64,000 bases of DNA from contig OZ244857.1 of NCBI GenBank assembly GCA_965220935.1, positions 744,001 to 808,000 of the forward strand, read 5' to 3'. The stretch's first letter is position 1, and every line of letters begins with the position of its first letter. This DNA comes from Bin80 sp965220935. GTDB lineage: Bacteria > Bacteroidota > Rhodothermia > Rhodothermales > Bin80. Below are positions 27,245 through 37,381 of the stretch, piece after piece. The notes under the pieces are model-generated. The model saw only the letters and a program-made list of their open reading frames with translations, was not told where the DNA came from and made no database searches. A program made the translations under genes and the position numbers.

Positions 27245-30200
27245 ATGAATTTCAGTGAGTTACTTAGGATAGGTACATATACCATCTTACTTTGCGTTGC
27301 TCAGTTCTCATTTTCTAGTATTGAGACTGATGGTCGTAGTCTACAAGTTGAATCTTCGACTTCCAGATCGGAGTCATTTAGAAATACACAGCCATTGATT
27401 GAGTTAAATACTGCGAATGAGCACGCATCCATCAGTGCGGACGCATTAGGGTATAAGAATCAAATTGGGAATCCTCAGATCTATCCCCCCATTGTCATTT
27501 CTGATGAAGTGCATTCGACCAACCTGCAAGTCGTTGACGGGGGACTAAAATCTGAAACCTTGACTCAGTCTGGGATAAATCAAGGGTATCTTATCAAGAT
27601 CCATGATTGGGCATCCATACAAGTTGATGAAGGCTCATCAAAACAGTTTGGGGTATCATTAAGAGCAAAGCCCAGTGGCGATGTGGAGATTACCCTCTCT
27701 CCGTTTTCAACTGCAGGTTTATCGCACAATCAGAGCACTCCTCTGACGTTTTCGCCAACAAACTATAGTACACCTCAGACTGTGACGGTTACTGCGGCTG
27801 ACGACGGCAACACGGTCCACGAACAGGAAGACATTACACTAACCGCCAGCGGATCTGAATACGAAGGAATCAGCAAATTTCTCCCAGTTCAAGTATTTGA
27901 TGACGATGTTTCAGGCTTTAAAATCATGACGAGTCCAGAAAGGTCTATGGAAGTTACTGAAACAGAAGATGGTAATGATACTGGTAAGTTTAAGGTTTGG
28001 CTCTCCGACAGACCGAGTTCAACGGTTACGGTTACGATGTCGGGATTTGACAACACAGATGTAACGATCACAGGGCAGAGTAGATTGGAATTTACTCCTG
28101 AAGATTATTCTGACCCACAGACTTTTAAAATTAAGGTTTCTGAGGATAATGAGTCAGATGATGAATCAGCCCACACTATACTGACGGCTAGTGGTGGTGG
28201 CTATGATGGCGTGTCACAACCTTACAGAATTCGAATTAAGGATGATTATAGACATAGGTCAAAAATTCGGTGGCATACTGGCCAGCCATACCATGCACAT
28301 GAAGTAGTGAAAGAAGGTGACTCATTATCATTGCCCTTTTTTTTTGAATCATTAGAGTCAGTACCTGATGATGGCATTAAAATATTACTTGATTGGTACA
28401 CACAAGAGACTAAGGAAGTTCCAATACGCTTTTTGCCTACAACCGTAAAATGGGCTTGTTCTGAACCAACACTACCTGTAACAATTAAACCAAAAGAATT
28501 AGACTTTACACGTTTTGAATACACTGATCAAACGGTGATTATTAAAGCCGATAATGACGACAATTTCGATGATGAATATTTATGCCTTGAAATAAAAAGT
28601 AATGTTAGACTTTCACAGTATAATAGGAATTCATTAGGTTATGTCTATATTCTTATAGACGATAATGATGATATAGATGGAGCTGCAATAGACGTAGAAG
28701 CTGTACGGGGAGATTGCAATAAGAGTAATTATACTATCTTCTCTCCTTTCACAATAGAAGAAGATTGCTCTAAACCATTGAATTTAAAGGTTAGTCTTAG
28801 GGCACCTCCAAAAGGAGAGGTCAAGGTTCAAGTCCCTCCGTTTGATAACAAAGATTTAAGCCACTCACGCCCAGAATTAAGATTCAACAAAGACATATTG
28901 TCCCACTTATTACCAATTACGGTAAAGAAAGACGACACGGCTGATTCAGAGGAGGTATCTATCGCATTGTTTGCAACAGGTGGTGGTTATGATGGTATAA
29001 CGAACACCATTAAGGTAATAATCCAAGATGTTGATACGACGACGCTGATCGCGCCTGACACGGTGCGTGTTCAGGAAGGTGGGGATGTGATCTTGAAAGT
29101 ATCGCTTGGATCTGAGCCGATAGGTGAATTTACAATGAGCATCACTGGGCATGACGGTTCAGATTTAACTGTTACGCCAGAAACTGTTAATTTTACTCCG
29201 AGGGCTACCAATAAATTTCATCTCCCAAAAGTGAAGCTTGAGGCTGCCAATGATGATGACTGGAAGAATGATGCGGTTACATTAACTTTAGCAGTTACTG
29301 ATAGTGATTATCATGGTGTCACTGCAGATGTTGTTGTCATTATTGAAGACACGACTGCACGTCCATATCCAGAGATTAAGTTAACCCCATCAACTGTTAT
29401 TGTCACTGAAGGCGATTCTGCGTCATTTGAGGTCACCTTATCAATTCCGCCTACGGAACCAGTATCGGTCACAATTCCACCATTTGTGAACCCCAGTTTA
29501 ACGCATGACCACCAGTCAGAAAAGCTTGTTTTCACAGCAGAAGACTTAAATCAGCCCAAAATAGTCACCGTAACAGCTGCGGAGGATGAGAATACTATCA
29601 GTGAACCGCCTGAATCCATTGTAGTCACGGCGACTGGGTCCTTATATGAAGACGTAACTGAAACGTTAACCGTCTCTGTTATAGACAATGATGTAGACGG
29701 TGAAATTAGTGCAGATAAAACGTTCACGATTGATGAGGGAGAGATGGGAATACCCTTAATAGTTCGCTTAACGGCGAGACCATTGGACGATGTTACCGTC
29801 ACGATTGAAGGGCATTCGGAAACGGATTTAAGTTTGTCGGAATCATCATCGCTTACATTTACGGTGGAAAATTTTGATGAAAATCAGACGATCAATTTGA
29901 GTGCGGCACAGGAAATGGGCACTGATGAGGATTACGCCAATGATACTGTGAACCTGACCTTCAGAGCCTCGGGTGGGGGCTATGACACCACGCATGTGAC
30001 CGAAGTGACCATCGTTGACAATGATATTAAACCAAAGGTCACCTTAAAACTCTCGCCTCCCAGCATTTCCGAAAACGGGGAATTTACGACCGTGACCGCC
30101 ACCTTGGCCCCACCATCCAGCCAAACAACCACCGTGACCATTTCGGCGATGCACGAATCACCACTCGCTGCTGTGGGTGACTATAAGCTGAGCGATAACA

Positions 30201-33200
30201 CAAAACTGACATTTGAGGCCGGACAACCCACCAGCGCCGGCACCGTCACCATTACCGCAAACGACAATGAAGATTTCGGTCCCTTAGAAAAAAAGATCAC
30301 GGTTTCTGGCACGGTCCCCGCTCATGTGAGTGCCCCAGAAAAAGTCACACTCACCATCACAGATGATGAAAAAGAGCCACGTTCCCTGCCAACAACGGTG
30401 ACGCTATCCGTTGATCCCAAATCTGTTCTAGAGGGTAAGTTCACGACGCTCACAGCTGCCTTATCAAGACCTGCTGCGAAACAGGTGGTGATTAATCTGG
30501 CCTATGAGGATATTACGACCGAACCAGGCGACTATTTCCCGCTTCCCAGTCCGCTGACCATTAAGGAGGGAGATCGCACGGTCTCTGGCGACCTTCGCAT
30601 CCGGAATGACAAGGTTGCAGAGCCTGATGAGACCTTCCGTGTCCGTCTACGTAAGCCCGAGGGGATTGACTTAGGAGACCCGAGTAAAGTGGTAATCACC
30701 ATTAAAGATGATGGCGATACAGCACCGCCAGTGGAAGTGACACTGGAGGTTAAACCCCAAAGCGTGATAGAGGGAGGGGACGTGACGGTCACGGTGACCT
30801 TACAGGAGGCTTTAGATGATCCGGTACCCATTCCCCTGACCTATCCTCCAGATGGCGCTACAGCGGAAGCAGATAAGGACTATACCCCGGTTTATGAGCT
30901 AACCATCATGGCGGGCGAGAAATCTACATCAGGCACGATCCAAACGATTTCAGATTCCGAGGAAGAAGATCCCGAAACCTTTACGGTGGCCTTTGGTGCT
31001 CTTCCGCCCGAAGTCTCTGGAGGGCGGCTTTTGTCACAGACGGTGACCATCGAAGATTCACCGCAGCAACCACCTGAAGTCTCTCTTTCGGTGGATCAAA
31101 GGCGGATTGATGAGGGGGAGCGGGTGACGGTGACGCTCAAGCTATCCTCGCCATTGGACGATGACGTGACATTCCCATTAACACTCACCAACGGAACGAC
31201 GACTTCGGAGGATTATCGGTTGTCGGGCTCAACTGATCTTGTGATTCTAGGTGGAGCGCCAGAAGCCGAACTGATGATTGAGGCCTTAAACGATAGCCTT
31301 TTAGAAGGTGACGAAACCTTCAAGATTGCATTGGGCGATGTACCATCCTCCGTAGTTAAGGGCACGCCCTCTGAGAGAGAAATAACGATCACAGATACAG
31401 ATGTTCCCACCATTGACGCGCTCACATCGGTTCAAATTCTGGAAGGAGAACAAAGGACGATTACGGTTGCTCTGGGTGCGATTCCGCCTGGTGCTGTGTC
31501 CATTGCGGTCACTGGACAATCTGGAACGGATCTGGGCGTAGCGCCTAGCCGTTGGGTCTTTTCTGATAAGGCCCAGGAGGTCACTTTGACGGCGGTTGAG
31601 GATGACGATGTGATTTCAGACAACATCACACTTTTATTGACTGCAGATGGGGGCGCCTATTCGGGGTTCACTCATAAGATTCAGGTAACCATTAATGACG
31701 ATGATCAGCCTGGCCTCATGGTCGTTCCTAATTCGATACCAATGGATGAGGGTTCATCTACCTCCATGAAGGTACGTCTTACGCAGCAGCCCAACGCAGA
31801 GGTGACCATTGCCATGACTGTGGGAGGAGAGCGTCTTCGTCTGATTCCTCCTCCAGAGCTCACCTTTACGACACTGAATTGGGGCAGCGATCAGCCTGTA
31901 GAAATCATGGCCGAAAAGGATGATGATGCCGAAGAAAATGAGCCGGTCCAACTTTTTCTTTCCGCATCGGGCGGTGGCTACGCTGGCATTAGCAAAACGG
32001 TCATGGTGACGATTCGGGAAACAGATCAGAAAAGGCTCATGGTAGAGCCGCGATCCATTGAGATTGAAGAGGGCAGCTCGGATGAGGTTCGCGTTTCTTT
32101 GAACTCACAGCCAGTGGGAGAGGTCACCGTAGGGATCTCTGGGCATGAGGGTTCGGATGTACGCCTGCAACCCTCATCATTAACCTTTGGCCCTGCGGAT
32201 TGGAACACCCCGAAATCCCTCATGATCCGAGCGGAGACAGACTCGGATCTTGATAACGACCCTCCGGTCCGACTGACCTTCTGGGCCCGTGGGGGCAAGT
32301 ATGATGGTCAACAGGCGGAGGTGGAGGTGACGATTCTAGATCAGGGGCTACCAGAGATTACCATCTACGAGAGTCAGGCCTTAGAGAATAAGCGGATGAT
32401 TAAGATGCCAATCAGGCTGAGTCATCCGACGGATGCCGTCGTCACGGTACAATACACAACCCAAGAGCAGACGGGCGAAGCGACGGTCGGCGACGACTAT
32501 ACGGCCTCCAGAGGGATTGTGATCTTTGATCCGCGCGCGACCAGTGGCATTGTTCAGATTGAAATCATAGACGATGAGACTCCAGAGGGAGACGAAACCT
32601 TTACGGTCATACTGTCCAACGCCAAACATGCGACCATTGCGCGCGAATCGGCAACGGCCACCATCGTTGACGATGATAGCGGCATCCCAGTCCTTACAAT
32701 AGAGGATGCGGTAGTGAGTCCAGATGCCCATGTGGTCACGTTCCAGATTTATGTATCTCAGCCGAGTTCTCAGTCTATCTCTGTGCGTTATCGCACCGCA
32801 GATGGGACGGCCACGGCTGGACAGGATTATATGCAGCGCTCAGGGCTAGCAACCATTACGCCGGGGACTGTACAAACGACCATTGAGGTTCCATTACTTA
32901 ACACAGAGGCCAAACAGCAGCGCGAGACATTTTATGTTCATTTAGAATCATCCGAGGTTGTGCAGATCAATAAGGCTGTGGCAACCGCGGTCATTGACAA
33001 AGAGATCAATCAGGCGCAGACGGCGCTCACCGAGTACACGGCGCGGTTTGTGCGCACTTTATCGGTTCAGCTCACCGAGGCATTGCAGGATCGTTTGCGG
33101 CCTACGGGGTCAATGTGTTTAGCGGCGGAGCGCGCGGAGATGGTTCAACGTTGGCAATGGACACCATCGCTGGGAGAGTTACTGTCGGGGTGTCAAGTAT

Positions 33201-34225
33201 CAGAGACGTCTGGGCATGTTGGCGTTTGGGGCAGGGGCGCGTTTCGGCGGTTCCATGGGCGAGATGATCAGGATTTGCGCGGGGATGTATCTAGCGCCAT
33301 CATCGGAGCGGATTATCGTTCAGAGCGGGGGTGGTTGGCGGGAGTCATGGTGGCCTACAGTCAGGGAGCAGGGACCTACAATGATACAGATGTAGAGACT
33401 GGATTAACCGGGGTTTATCCTTATGCCTCGTATGAGGCCTCAAAGTGGGAGATTTGGATGAGTGGTGGCTATGGTTGGGGGCATGCAGAGACGCAGATAC
33501 TGGATGGGGATCTGACATCCAGATTTGGGGCCGTTGGATTCAAGGCACAGTTGGCATCGGCAGGCAGCGCTCAGTTGAGTTATTACGGAGATGTGATCTT
33601 GACAGATGCGGAGGTGGATGTGACCGATCTGCGCGCCGAGGTGATTCGGGTACGATTGGGTATTGAGAGTGCGTTTGCGCTCAGTCAGGGGGTTCGTCCA
33701 TTTGTGGAGGCGAATGTCCGTCAGGATGGTGGTGATGCAGAGACGGGAATTGGGTTGGAGTTTGGAGGGGGATTGCGCGTGGCGTATCCGCAGTGGAGGC
33801 TTCGTGGTGAAGTGCGCTCGCAGGGATTGGTGCTCCACAGTGCAGATGGATTTACAGAGTGGGGGGTATCTGGATCTATTCAGGTAGGGAATCCGTCGGA
33901 AGGGTTGACGATGCGGGTCCGTCCGTCTTGGGGGCCGAATCATAGTATGGCACTTTATCGTCAGCAGACGATTCTGGATGTAGCGCCTTATCAATCGGGG
34001 ATGCACCGCACGGAGGTAGAGATTGGCTATGGCGTTCCTGTGAGCAGAGGGAGCGTACGATCCATCGTAGGAGTGACGGAGCTACCCAGTGGACGCCTCT
34101 TTCGATTAGGAGGACAATTAAGCCCGTGGACTAGGATGTCGCTGTCTGTGTCTGGGTTAGCGCATCATCACCAATCCAACATAGGAGATATGAGTGTTAA
34201 TGTGCAAGCCTCACTTCAACATTGA
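27245..34225 (+). CDS. Giant Calx-beta/cadherin-like repeat protein with autotransporter-like barrel (paralogue)
   Basis: 2326 residues from the ATG chosen because it starts a clean signal peptide (MNFSELLRIGTYTILLCVAQ). In-frame TTG 27182 and ATG 27218 are alternatives. About 16 repeats of roughly 100-130 residues follow the same plan as the protein at 85-7629. Units 3-4 (about 28,240-29,020) are irregular and AT-rich. The last two are Calx-beta (DDETPEGDETFTVILS). The linker YTARFVRTLSVQLTEALQDR leads to the barrel (GVWGRGAFRRFHG onward), with EANVRQDGGDAETGIGLEFG and DGFTEWGVSGSIQVGNPS nearly identical to the paralogue. It is presumably outer-membrane anchored and surface exposed. Ligand unknown. 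Confidence 0.87.
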   Translation: MNFSELLRIGTYTILLCVAQFSFSSIETDGRSLQVESSTSRSESFRNTQPLIELNTANEHASISADALGYKNQIGNPQIYPPIVISDEVHSTNLQVVDGGLKSETLTQSGINQGYLIKIHDWASIQVDEGSSKQFGVSLRAKPSGDVEITLSPFSTAGLSHNQSTPLTFSPTNYSTPQTVTVTAADDGNTVHEQEDITLTASGSEYEGISKFLPVQVFDDDVSGFKIMTSPERSMEVTETEDGNDTGKFKVWLSDRPSSTVTVTMSGFDNTDVTITGQSRLEFTPEDYSDPQTFKIKVSEDNESDDESAHTILTASGGGYDGVSQPYRIRIKDDYRHRSKIRWHTGQPYHAHEVVKEGDSLSLPFFFESLESVPDDGIKILLDWYTQETKEVPIRFLPTTVKWACSEPTLPVTIKPKELDFTRFEYTDQTVIIKADNDDNFDDEYLCLEIKSNVRLSQYNRNSLGYVYILIDDNDDIDGAAIDVEAVRGDCNKSNYTIFSPFTIEEDCSKPLNLKVSLRAPPKGEVKVQVPPFDNKDLSHSRPELRFNKDILSHLLPITVKKDDTADSEEVSIALFATGGGYDGITNTIKVIIQDVDTTTLIAPDTVRVQEGGDVILKVSLGSEPIGEFTMSITGHDGSDLTVTPETVNFTPRATNKFHLPKVKLEAANDDDWKNDAVTLTLAVTDSDYHGVTADVVVIIEDTTARPYPEIKLTPSTVIVTEGDSASFEVTLSIPPTEPVSVTIPPFVNPSLTHDHQSEKLVFTAEDLNQPKIVTVTAAEDENTISEPPESIVVTATGSLYEDVTETLTVSVIDNDVDGEISADKTFTIDEGEMGIPLIVRLTARPLDDVTVTIEGHSETDLSLSESSSLTFTVENFDENQTINLSAAQEMGTDEDYANDTVNLTFRASGGGYDTTHVTEVTIVDNDIKPKVTLKLSPPSISENGEFTTVTATLAPPSSQTTTVTISAMHESPLAAVGDYKLSDNTKLTFEAGQPTSAGTVTITANDNEDFGPLEKKITVSGTVPAHVSAPEKVTLTITDDEKEPRSLPTTVTLSVDPKSVLEGKFTTLTAALSRPAAKQVVINLAYEDITTEPGDYFPLPSPLTIKEGDRTVSGDLRIRNDKVAEPDETFRVRLRKPEGIDLGDPSKVVITIKDDGDTAPPVEVTLEVKPQSVIEGGDVTVTVTLQEALDDPVPIPLTYPPDGATAEADKDYTPVYELTIMAGEKSTSGTIQTISDSEEEDPETFTVAFGALPPEVSGGRLLSQTVTIEDSPQQPPEVSLSVDQRRIDEGERVTVTLKLSSPLDDDVTFPLTLTNGTTTSEDYRLSGSTDLVILGGAPEAELMIEALNDSLLEGDETFKIALGDVPSSVVKGTPSEREITITDTDVPTIDALTSVQILEGEQRTITVALGAIPPGAVSIAVTGQSGTDLGVAPSRWVFSDKAQEVTLTAVEDDDVISDNITLLLTADGGAYSGFTHKIQVTINDDDQPGLMVVPNSIPMDEGSSTSMKVRLTQQPNAEVTIAMTVGGERLRLIPPPELTFTTLNWGSDQPVEIMAEKDDDAEENEPVQLFLSASGGGYAGISKTVMVTIRETDQKRLMVEPRSIEIEEGSSDEVRVSLNSQPVGEVTVGISGHEGSDVRLQPSSLTFGPADWNTPKSLMIRAETDSDLDNDPPVRLTFWARGGKYDGQQAEVEVTILDQGLPEITIYESQALENKRMIKMPIRLSHPTDAVVTVQYTTQEQTGEATVGDDYTASRGIVIFDPRATSGIVQIEIIDDETPEGDETFTVILSNAKHATIARESATATIVDDDSGIPVLTIEDAVVSPDAHVVTFQIYVSQPSSQSISVRYRTADGTATAGQDYMQRSGLATITPGTVQTTIEVPLLNTEAKQQRETFYVHLESSEVVQINKAVATAVIDKEINQAQTALTEYTARFVRTLSVQLTEALQDRLRPTGSMCLAAERAEMVQRWQWTPSLGELLSGCQVSETSGHVGVWGRGAFRRFHGRDDQDLRGDVSSAIIGADYRSERGWLAGVMVAYSQGAGTYNDTDVETGLTGVYPYASYEASKWEIWMSGGYGWGHAETQILDGDLTSRFGAVGFKAQLASAGSAQLSYYGDVILTDAEVDVTDLRAEVIRVRLGIESAFALSQGVRPFVEANVRQDGGDAETGIGLEFGGGLRVAYPQWRLRGEVRSQGLVLHSADGFTEWGVSGSIQVGNPSEGLTMRVRPSWGPNHSMALYRQQTILDVAPYQSGMHRTEVEIGYGVPVSRGSVRSIVGVTELPSGRLFRLGGQLSPWTRMSLSVSGLAHHHQSNIGDMSVNVQASLQH

Positions 34226-34408
34226 TGGCAAAGAGTGTCTTTAAGTATAATCTGAGAGAATCACTTCATGAATGTAGTAGTGATGATTGCCAACGAGGCA
34301 GAGTATTTTCTCAATCATAAATGACTGATCTACCACCTCAGAGACACTGGCAGCATCGCCATCCTATGCTTTCGGTCCTGATATTTTTCAACTTAGTATC
34401 TCAATCAC

Positions 34409-35221
34409 ATGGATCTTGGACTTGAAGGGCGCTCTGCATTTATCACAGGTGCTAGCAGTGGATTAGGCCTGGCTGTCGCCACTGCTCTGGCACAAGAGGG
34501 ATGTAACCTAACAATCTGCTCTCGCGATGAAGATAGAATAAACACTGCCGCAGAATCAATTCTCAAGAATCAATGGGTTGATAAGCACAAAATTCTGCCG
34601 ATTGTATGTGATGTAACACAAGAGTCTCAGATTCAAAATGCCATTGAGAAGTCTGTAGATACATTTGGTCACTTACATATTTTGCTCACAAACGCAGGAG
34701 GGCCTAAAACTGGGTTAATTGATGATTTTAGTCAAGAGGATTGGCGTGATGGCTTAGAATTAAATCTTGTCAGCACAATTAATTTGTGCAGGCATGCACT
34801 CCCACACCTTCGTAACGCAGCTTATAATGACGGGCATGCCAGAATTCTAATGCTCACGTCAATCGCAGCCAAGCAGCCCATCAACTCTCTGTATCTTTCC
34901 AATACATCCAGATCTGGTATTCAAGGATTTGCAAAGACCTTATCTGAAGAGGTTGGCAAAGATGGAATCACGGTCAATACGCTTCTTCCTGGGTTTACTC
35001 GAACGAAGCGATTACAACATTTGGTTGACTACTTAGTCACACAGGATAATAAAACGAGTGCTCAAGTTGAAGAGGGGTGGGCCAAGCAGGCCGCATTGAA
35101 TCGACTGGGCGAGCCGTGGGAATTTGCTGCTGCTGCCACATTTCTTGCCAGTAAACAAGCTGGATTTATTACTGGAGTCGCTCTACCCGTTGACGGCGGG
35201 TACTCTAAACATATCCTGTAG
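34409..35221 (+). CDS. SDR-family oxidoreductase
   Basis: 270 residues with a Rossmann TGASSGLG motif (13-20), the NAG-type motif LLTNAGGPKTG, an ML-T-S serine segment and the C-terminal GFITGVALPVDGG. The usual YxxxK pair is replaced: the region reads LYLSNTSRSGIQGFAKTLSE, where Tyr aligns with Ser and Lys with Arg. This SN..R.G variant marks a known FabG-like subfamily, so a non-standard catalytic mechanism or altered role is likely. The stop is one base before mnmA's ATG, so the two are cotranscribed. Substrate not deducible. Confidence 0.88.
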   Translation: MDLGLEGRSAFITGASSGLGLAVATALAQEGCNLTICSRDEDRINTAAESILKNQWVDKHKILPIVCDVTQESQIQNAIEKSVDTFGHLHILLTNAGGPKTGLIDDFSQEDWRDGLELNLVSTINLCRHALPHLRNAAYNDGHARILMLTSIAAKQPINSLYLSNTSRSGIQGFAKTLSEEVGKDGITVNTLLPGFTRTKRLQHLVDYLVTQDNKTSAQVEEGWAKQAALNRLGEPWEFAAAATFLASKQAGFITGVALPVDGGYSKHIL

Positions 35222-35222
35222 G

Positions 35223-36344
35223 ATGAAGTCAAGAGTCCTGGTCGCAATGAGCGGGGGAGTGGACTCCTCTGTTGCCGCTGTCCTCCTTCATCAACAAGGA
35301 TATGAGGTGATTGGACTTACTATGAAAACATGGGATTACAGTGAAAGCACACCCCGCCAACATGGGAAAGAGGTCGGTTGCTGTACACTGGAATCTATGA
35401 ACGATGCGCGTCAGGTTGCGCTTTCCCAAGGCTTTACACATTTTATCGTGGACATAAGAAAAGAGTTTGGAGATTGGGTCATTGAGCGCTTTACAGAAGA
35501 ATACTTAGCAGGGAGGACACCTAACCCATGTGTATTATGTAATACGCACATCAAATGGGATGCATTACTGCAGCGTGCAGATGATCTTGACTGCGATTAT
35601 ATTGCGACTGGGCATTATGCCCGTGTCCGTGAGGAAAAGGGACGGTTTATCTTATCAACTGGAATGGATATCAATAAGGATCAGAGTTATGCGTTATGGG
35701 GACTCCCTCAACAACAACTTGCGCGTACGCTCTTTCCACTTGGCCACTACGAAAAACCCAAAGTTCGAGATCTTGCACAGCAGTTTGGGCTTACTTCAGT
35801 TGCACAGAAGTCTGATTCATATGAAATATGCTTCATACCCGATAACGACTATCGACGTTTTTTGAGAGACCGAGTCTCAGGGCTTGATGAAAGTGTACAA
35901 AATGGCCCCATAGTCCTGTCAGATGGAACGGAAGTTGGCCGTCATCACGGCTATCCGTTTTATACTATTGGGCAGCGCCATGGACTAAATTTAGCCTTAG
36001 GATACCCCGTTTATGTATCATCAATAGACCCAGAAACAAATACGATTACGGTAGGTCCAAAAGAAGAACTCTTCAGTCAAACTCTGGTGGCGGATAAGAT
36101 AAATTTTGTCAAATACCCAGCCATAAATGATGAGCAACCTGCAACTGCAAAAATTCGTTACAAAGACTCTGGTGCACCTTGCGTCGTCCATCAATTATCT
36201 CCGAATGAACTTCAGGTATCGTTTATCCAATCACGAAGGGCTATCACCCCTGGGCAATGTGTAGTGATTTATGAAGGCGAAGATGTCATGGCTGGCGGCT
36301 GGATTCAGCATGTACATGCCGAATCAGATGCACCAGTGTCGTGA
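35223..36344 (+). CDS. mnmA: tRNA-specific 2-thiouridylase
   Basis: 373 residues from ATG 35223; the open frame extends 33 codons upstream into the SDR gene but lacks homology there. MnmA motifs: P-loop SGGVDSS (10-16), CCTLESMNDARQVA, the first catalytic cysteine in TPNPCVLCNTHIKWDALL, ATGHYARV, DQSYALWGLPQ, and the second cysteine in SYEICFIPDNDYRRFL. It installs the 2-thio group on wobble uridine-34 of tRNAs for Lys, Glu and Gln using sulfur relayed by a desulfurase system. The length is normal. It is translationally coupled to the SDR gene by a one-base gap. Confidence 0.97.
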   Translation: MKSRVLVAMSGGVDSSVAAVLLHQQGYEVIGLTMKTWDYSESTPRQHGKEVGCCTLESMNDARQVALSQGFTHFIVDIRKEFGDWVIERFTEEYLAGRTPNPCVLCNTHIKWDALLQRADDLDCDYIATGHYARVREEKGRFILSTGMDINKDQSYALWGLPQQQLARTLFPLGHYEKPKVRDLAQQFGLTSVAQKSDSYEICFIPDNDYRRFLRDRVSGLDESVQNGPIVLSDGTEVGRHHGYPFYTIGQRHGLNLALGYPVYVSSIDPETNTITVGPKEELFSQTLVADKINFVKYPAINDEQPATAKIRYKDSGAPCVVHQLSPNELQVSFIQSRRAITPGQCVVIYEGEDVMAGGWIQHVHAESDAPVS

Positions 36345-36392
36345 TCAATGAAGCGCCTTTCGCAGTCATGATGCGATCAAGCAAGTGATAGG

Positions 36393-37376
36393 TTATAGAG
36401 TGACCTCAGCACCAAGATTCATTAGTTTCGCTTTCTTCACTAAATGGCTGGCGACAACAAGATCTTGAACCGCATTGCCAACTGACTTATAAAATGTGAT
36501 TTCAGAATCATGAGTACGGCCATCTTGGTGAGATAGCAGAATCTCTCCAATCTCTGCATGAATATGCGATGCATCAATCATTCCTCTTTTAATGGGAATA
36601 GATAGATCGCCAGATTCACTCAGACATGCCTCCCTATGATCTACAACGACTTTTGCTCGCGAAACCACTGGTATTGGTATTTCGGTCATATCGGGTCTGT
36701 AGGATCCAATTCCGTTAATATGAGTCCCATTTGATAGGTGCTTTGAAGAAAAAACAGGTGTCAAAGAGGTTGTTGCAGTACATACAATGTCGGCTTGTTC
36801 AAGATCATGTGGGGCTTGTGCAGCAACTGTATCAATATGATAGCGCTGCTTGATCTGATGAATGAACCGATCTATTTTGCCAGATGAACGTCCAAATACA
36901 ATAATTTTATTGATTGAACGTACTGCACACACGGCTTCTATCTGTGTATGTGCCTGAACTCCAACACCAAAGATTGCCAAAACTGACGAGCTTGGGCGGG
37001 CAAGAACCTCTGTTGCTAACCCAGATCCTGCACCCGTTCGAAGAGAGGTGATATATTCACCATCCATCAGAGCGATGGGCGCCCCTGTTTGGGCATCAGT
37101 TACCGTAATAAACGCATGAATAAATGGACGGCCATGAGATGGATTTTCTGGGTTTATGGTGACGACTTTGAGTCCAATTTGTTGAAGGTCTTTTGAAAAT
37201 GAAGGCATGAGCAACGCGCGCTGCCCCACATCATCTATGGGCATATTCATGCGTACTGGCGTTATTGCATCTCCAGATGATAGAGATATAAACGCTTGAC
37301 GCATGAGGTCAATTGTCTCTTCCATTGTAATCGCAGAAGCGATTTCTTTTCTGGAGAGAACGCGGAGTGTTGGCAT
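36393..37376 (-). CDS. Ornithine cyclodeaminase/mu-crystallin family; probable delta1-pyrroline-2-carboxylate reductase
   Basis: 327 residues of the OCD/mu-crystallin fold: LMPSFSKDLQQIGLKVVTINP, LMDGEYITSLRTGAGSGLAT, Rossmann glycines in AIFGVGVQAHTQIEA, VCTATTSLTPVF and HINGIGSYRPDMTEI. In this family, members next to a trans-3-hydroxy-L-proline dehydratase reduce delta1-pyrroline-2-carboxylate to L-proline with NAD(P)H. That neighbour is present 5 bases upstream on the same strand, so this assignment is favoured over ornithine cyclodeaminase or alanine dehydrogenase. The specific activity is inference from operon context. Confidence 0.85.
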   Translation of the reverse strand: MPTLRVLSRKEIASAITMEETIDLMRQAFISLSSGDAITPVRMNMPIDDVGQRALLMPSFSKDLQQIGLKVVTINPENPSHGRPFIHAFITVTDAQTGAPIALMDGEYITSLRTGAGSGLATEVLARPSSSVLAIFGVGVQAHTQIEAVCAVRSINKIIVFGRSSGKIDRFIHQIKQRYHIDTVAAQAPHDLEQADIVCTATTSLTPVFSSKHLSNGTHINGIGSYRPDMTEIPIPVVSRAKVVVDHREACLSESGDLSIPIKRGMIDASHIHAEIGEILLSHQDGRTHDSEITFYKSVGNAVQDLVVASHLVKKAKLMNLGAEVTL

Positions 37377-37381
37377 AGCAA

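Noticed and set aside
33440..34006. A 188-codon antisense ORF inside the second giant gene
   Set aside because: It is a shadow of the GC-rich barrel coding sequence; composition is biased and no family pattern is seen.
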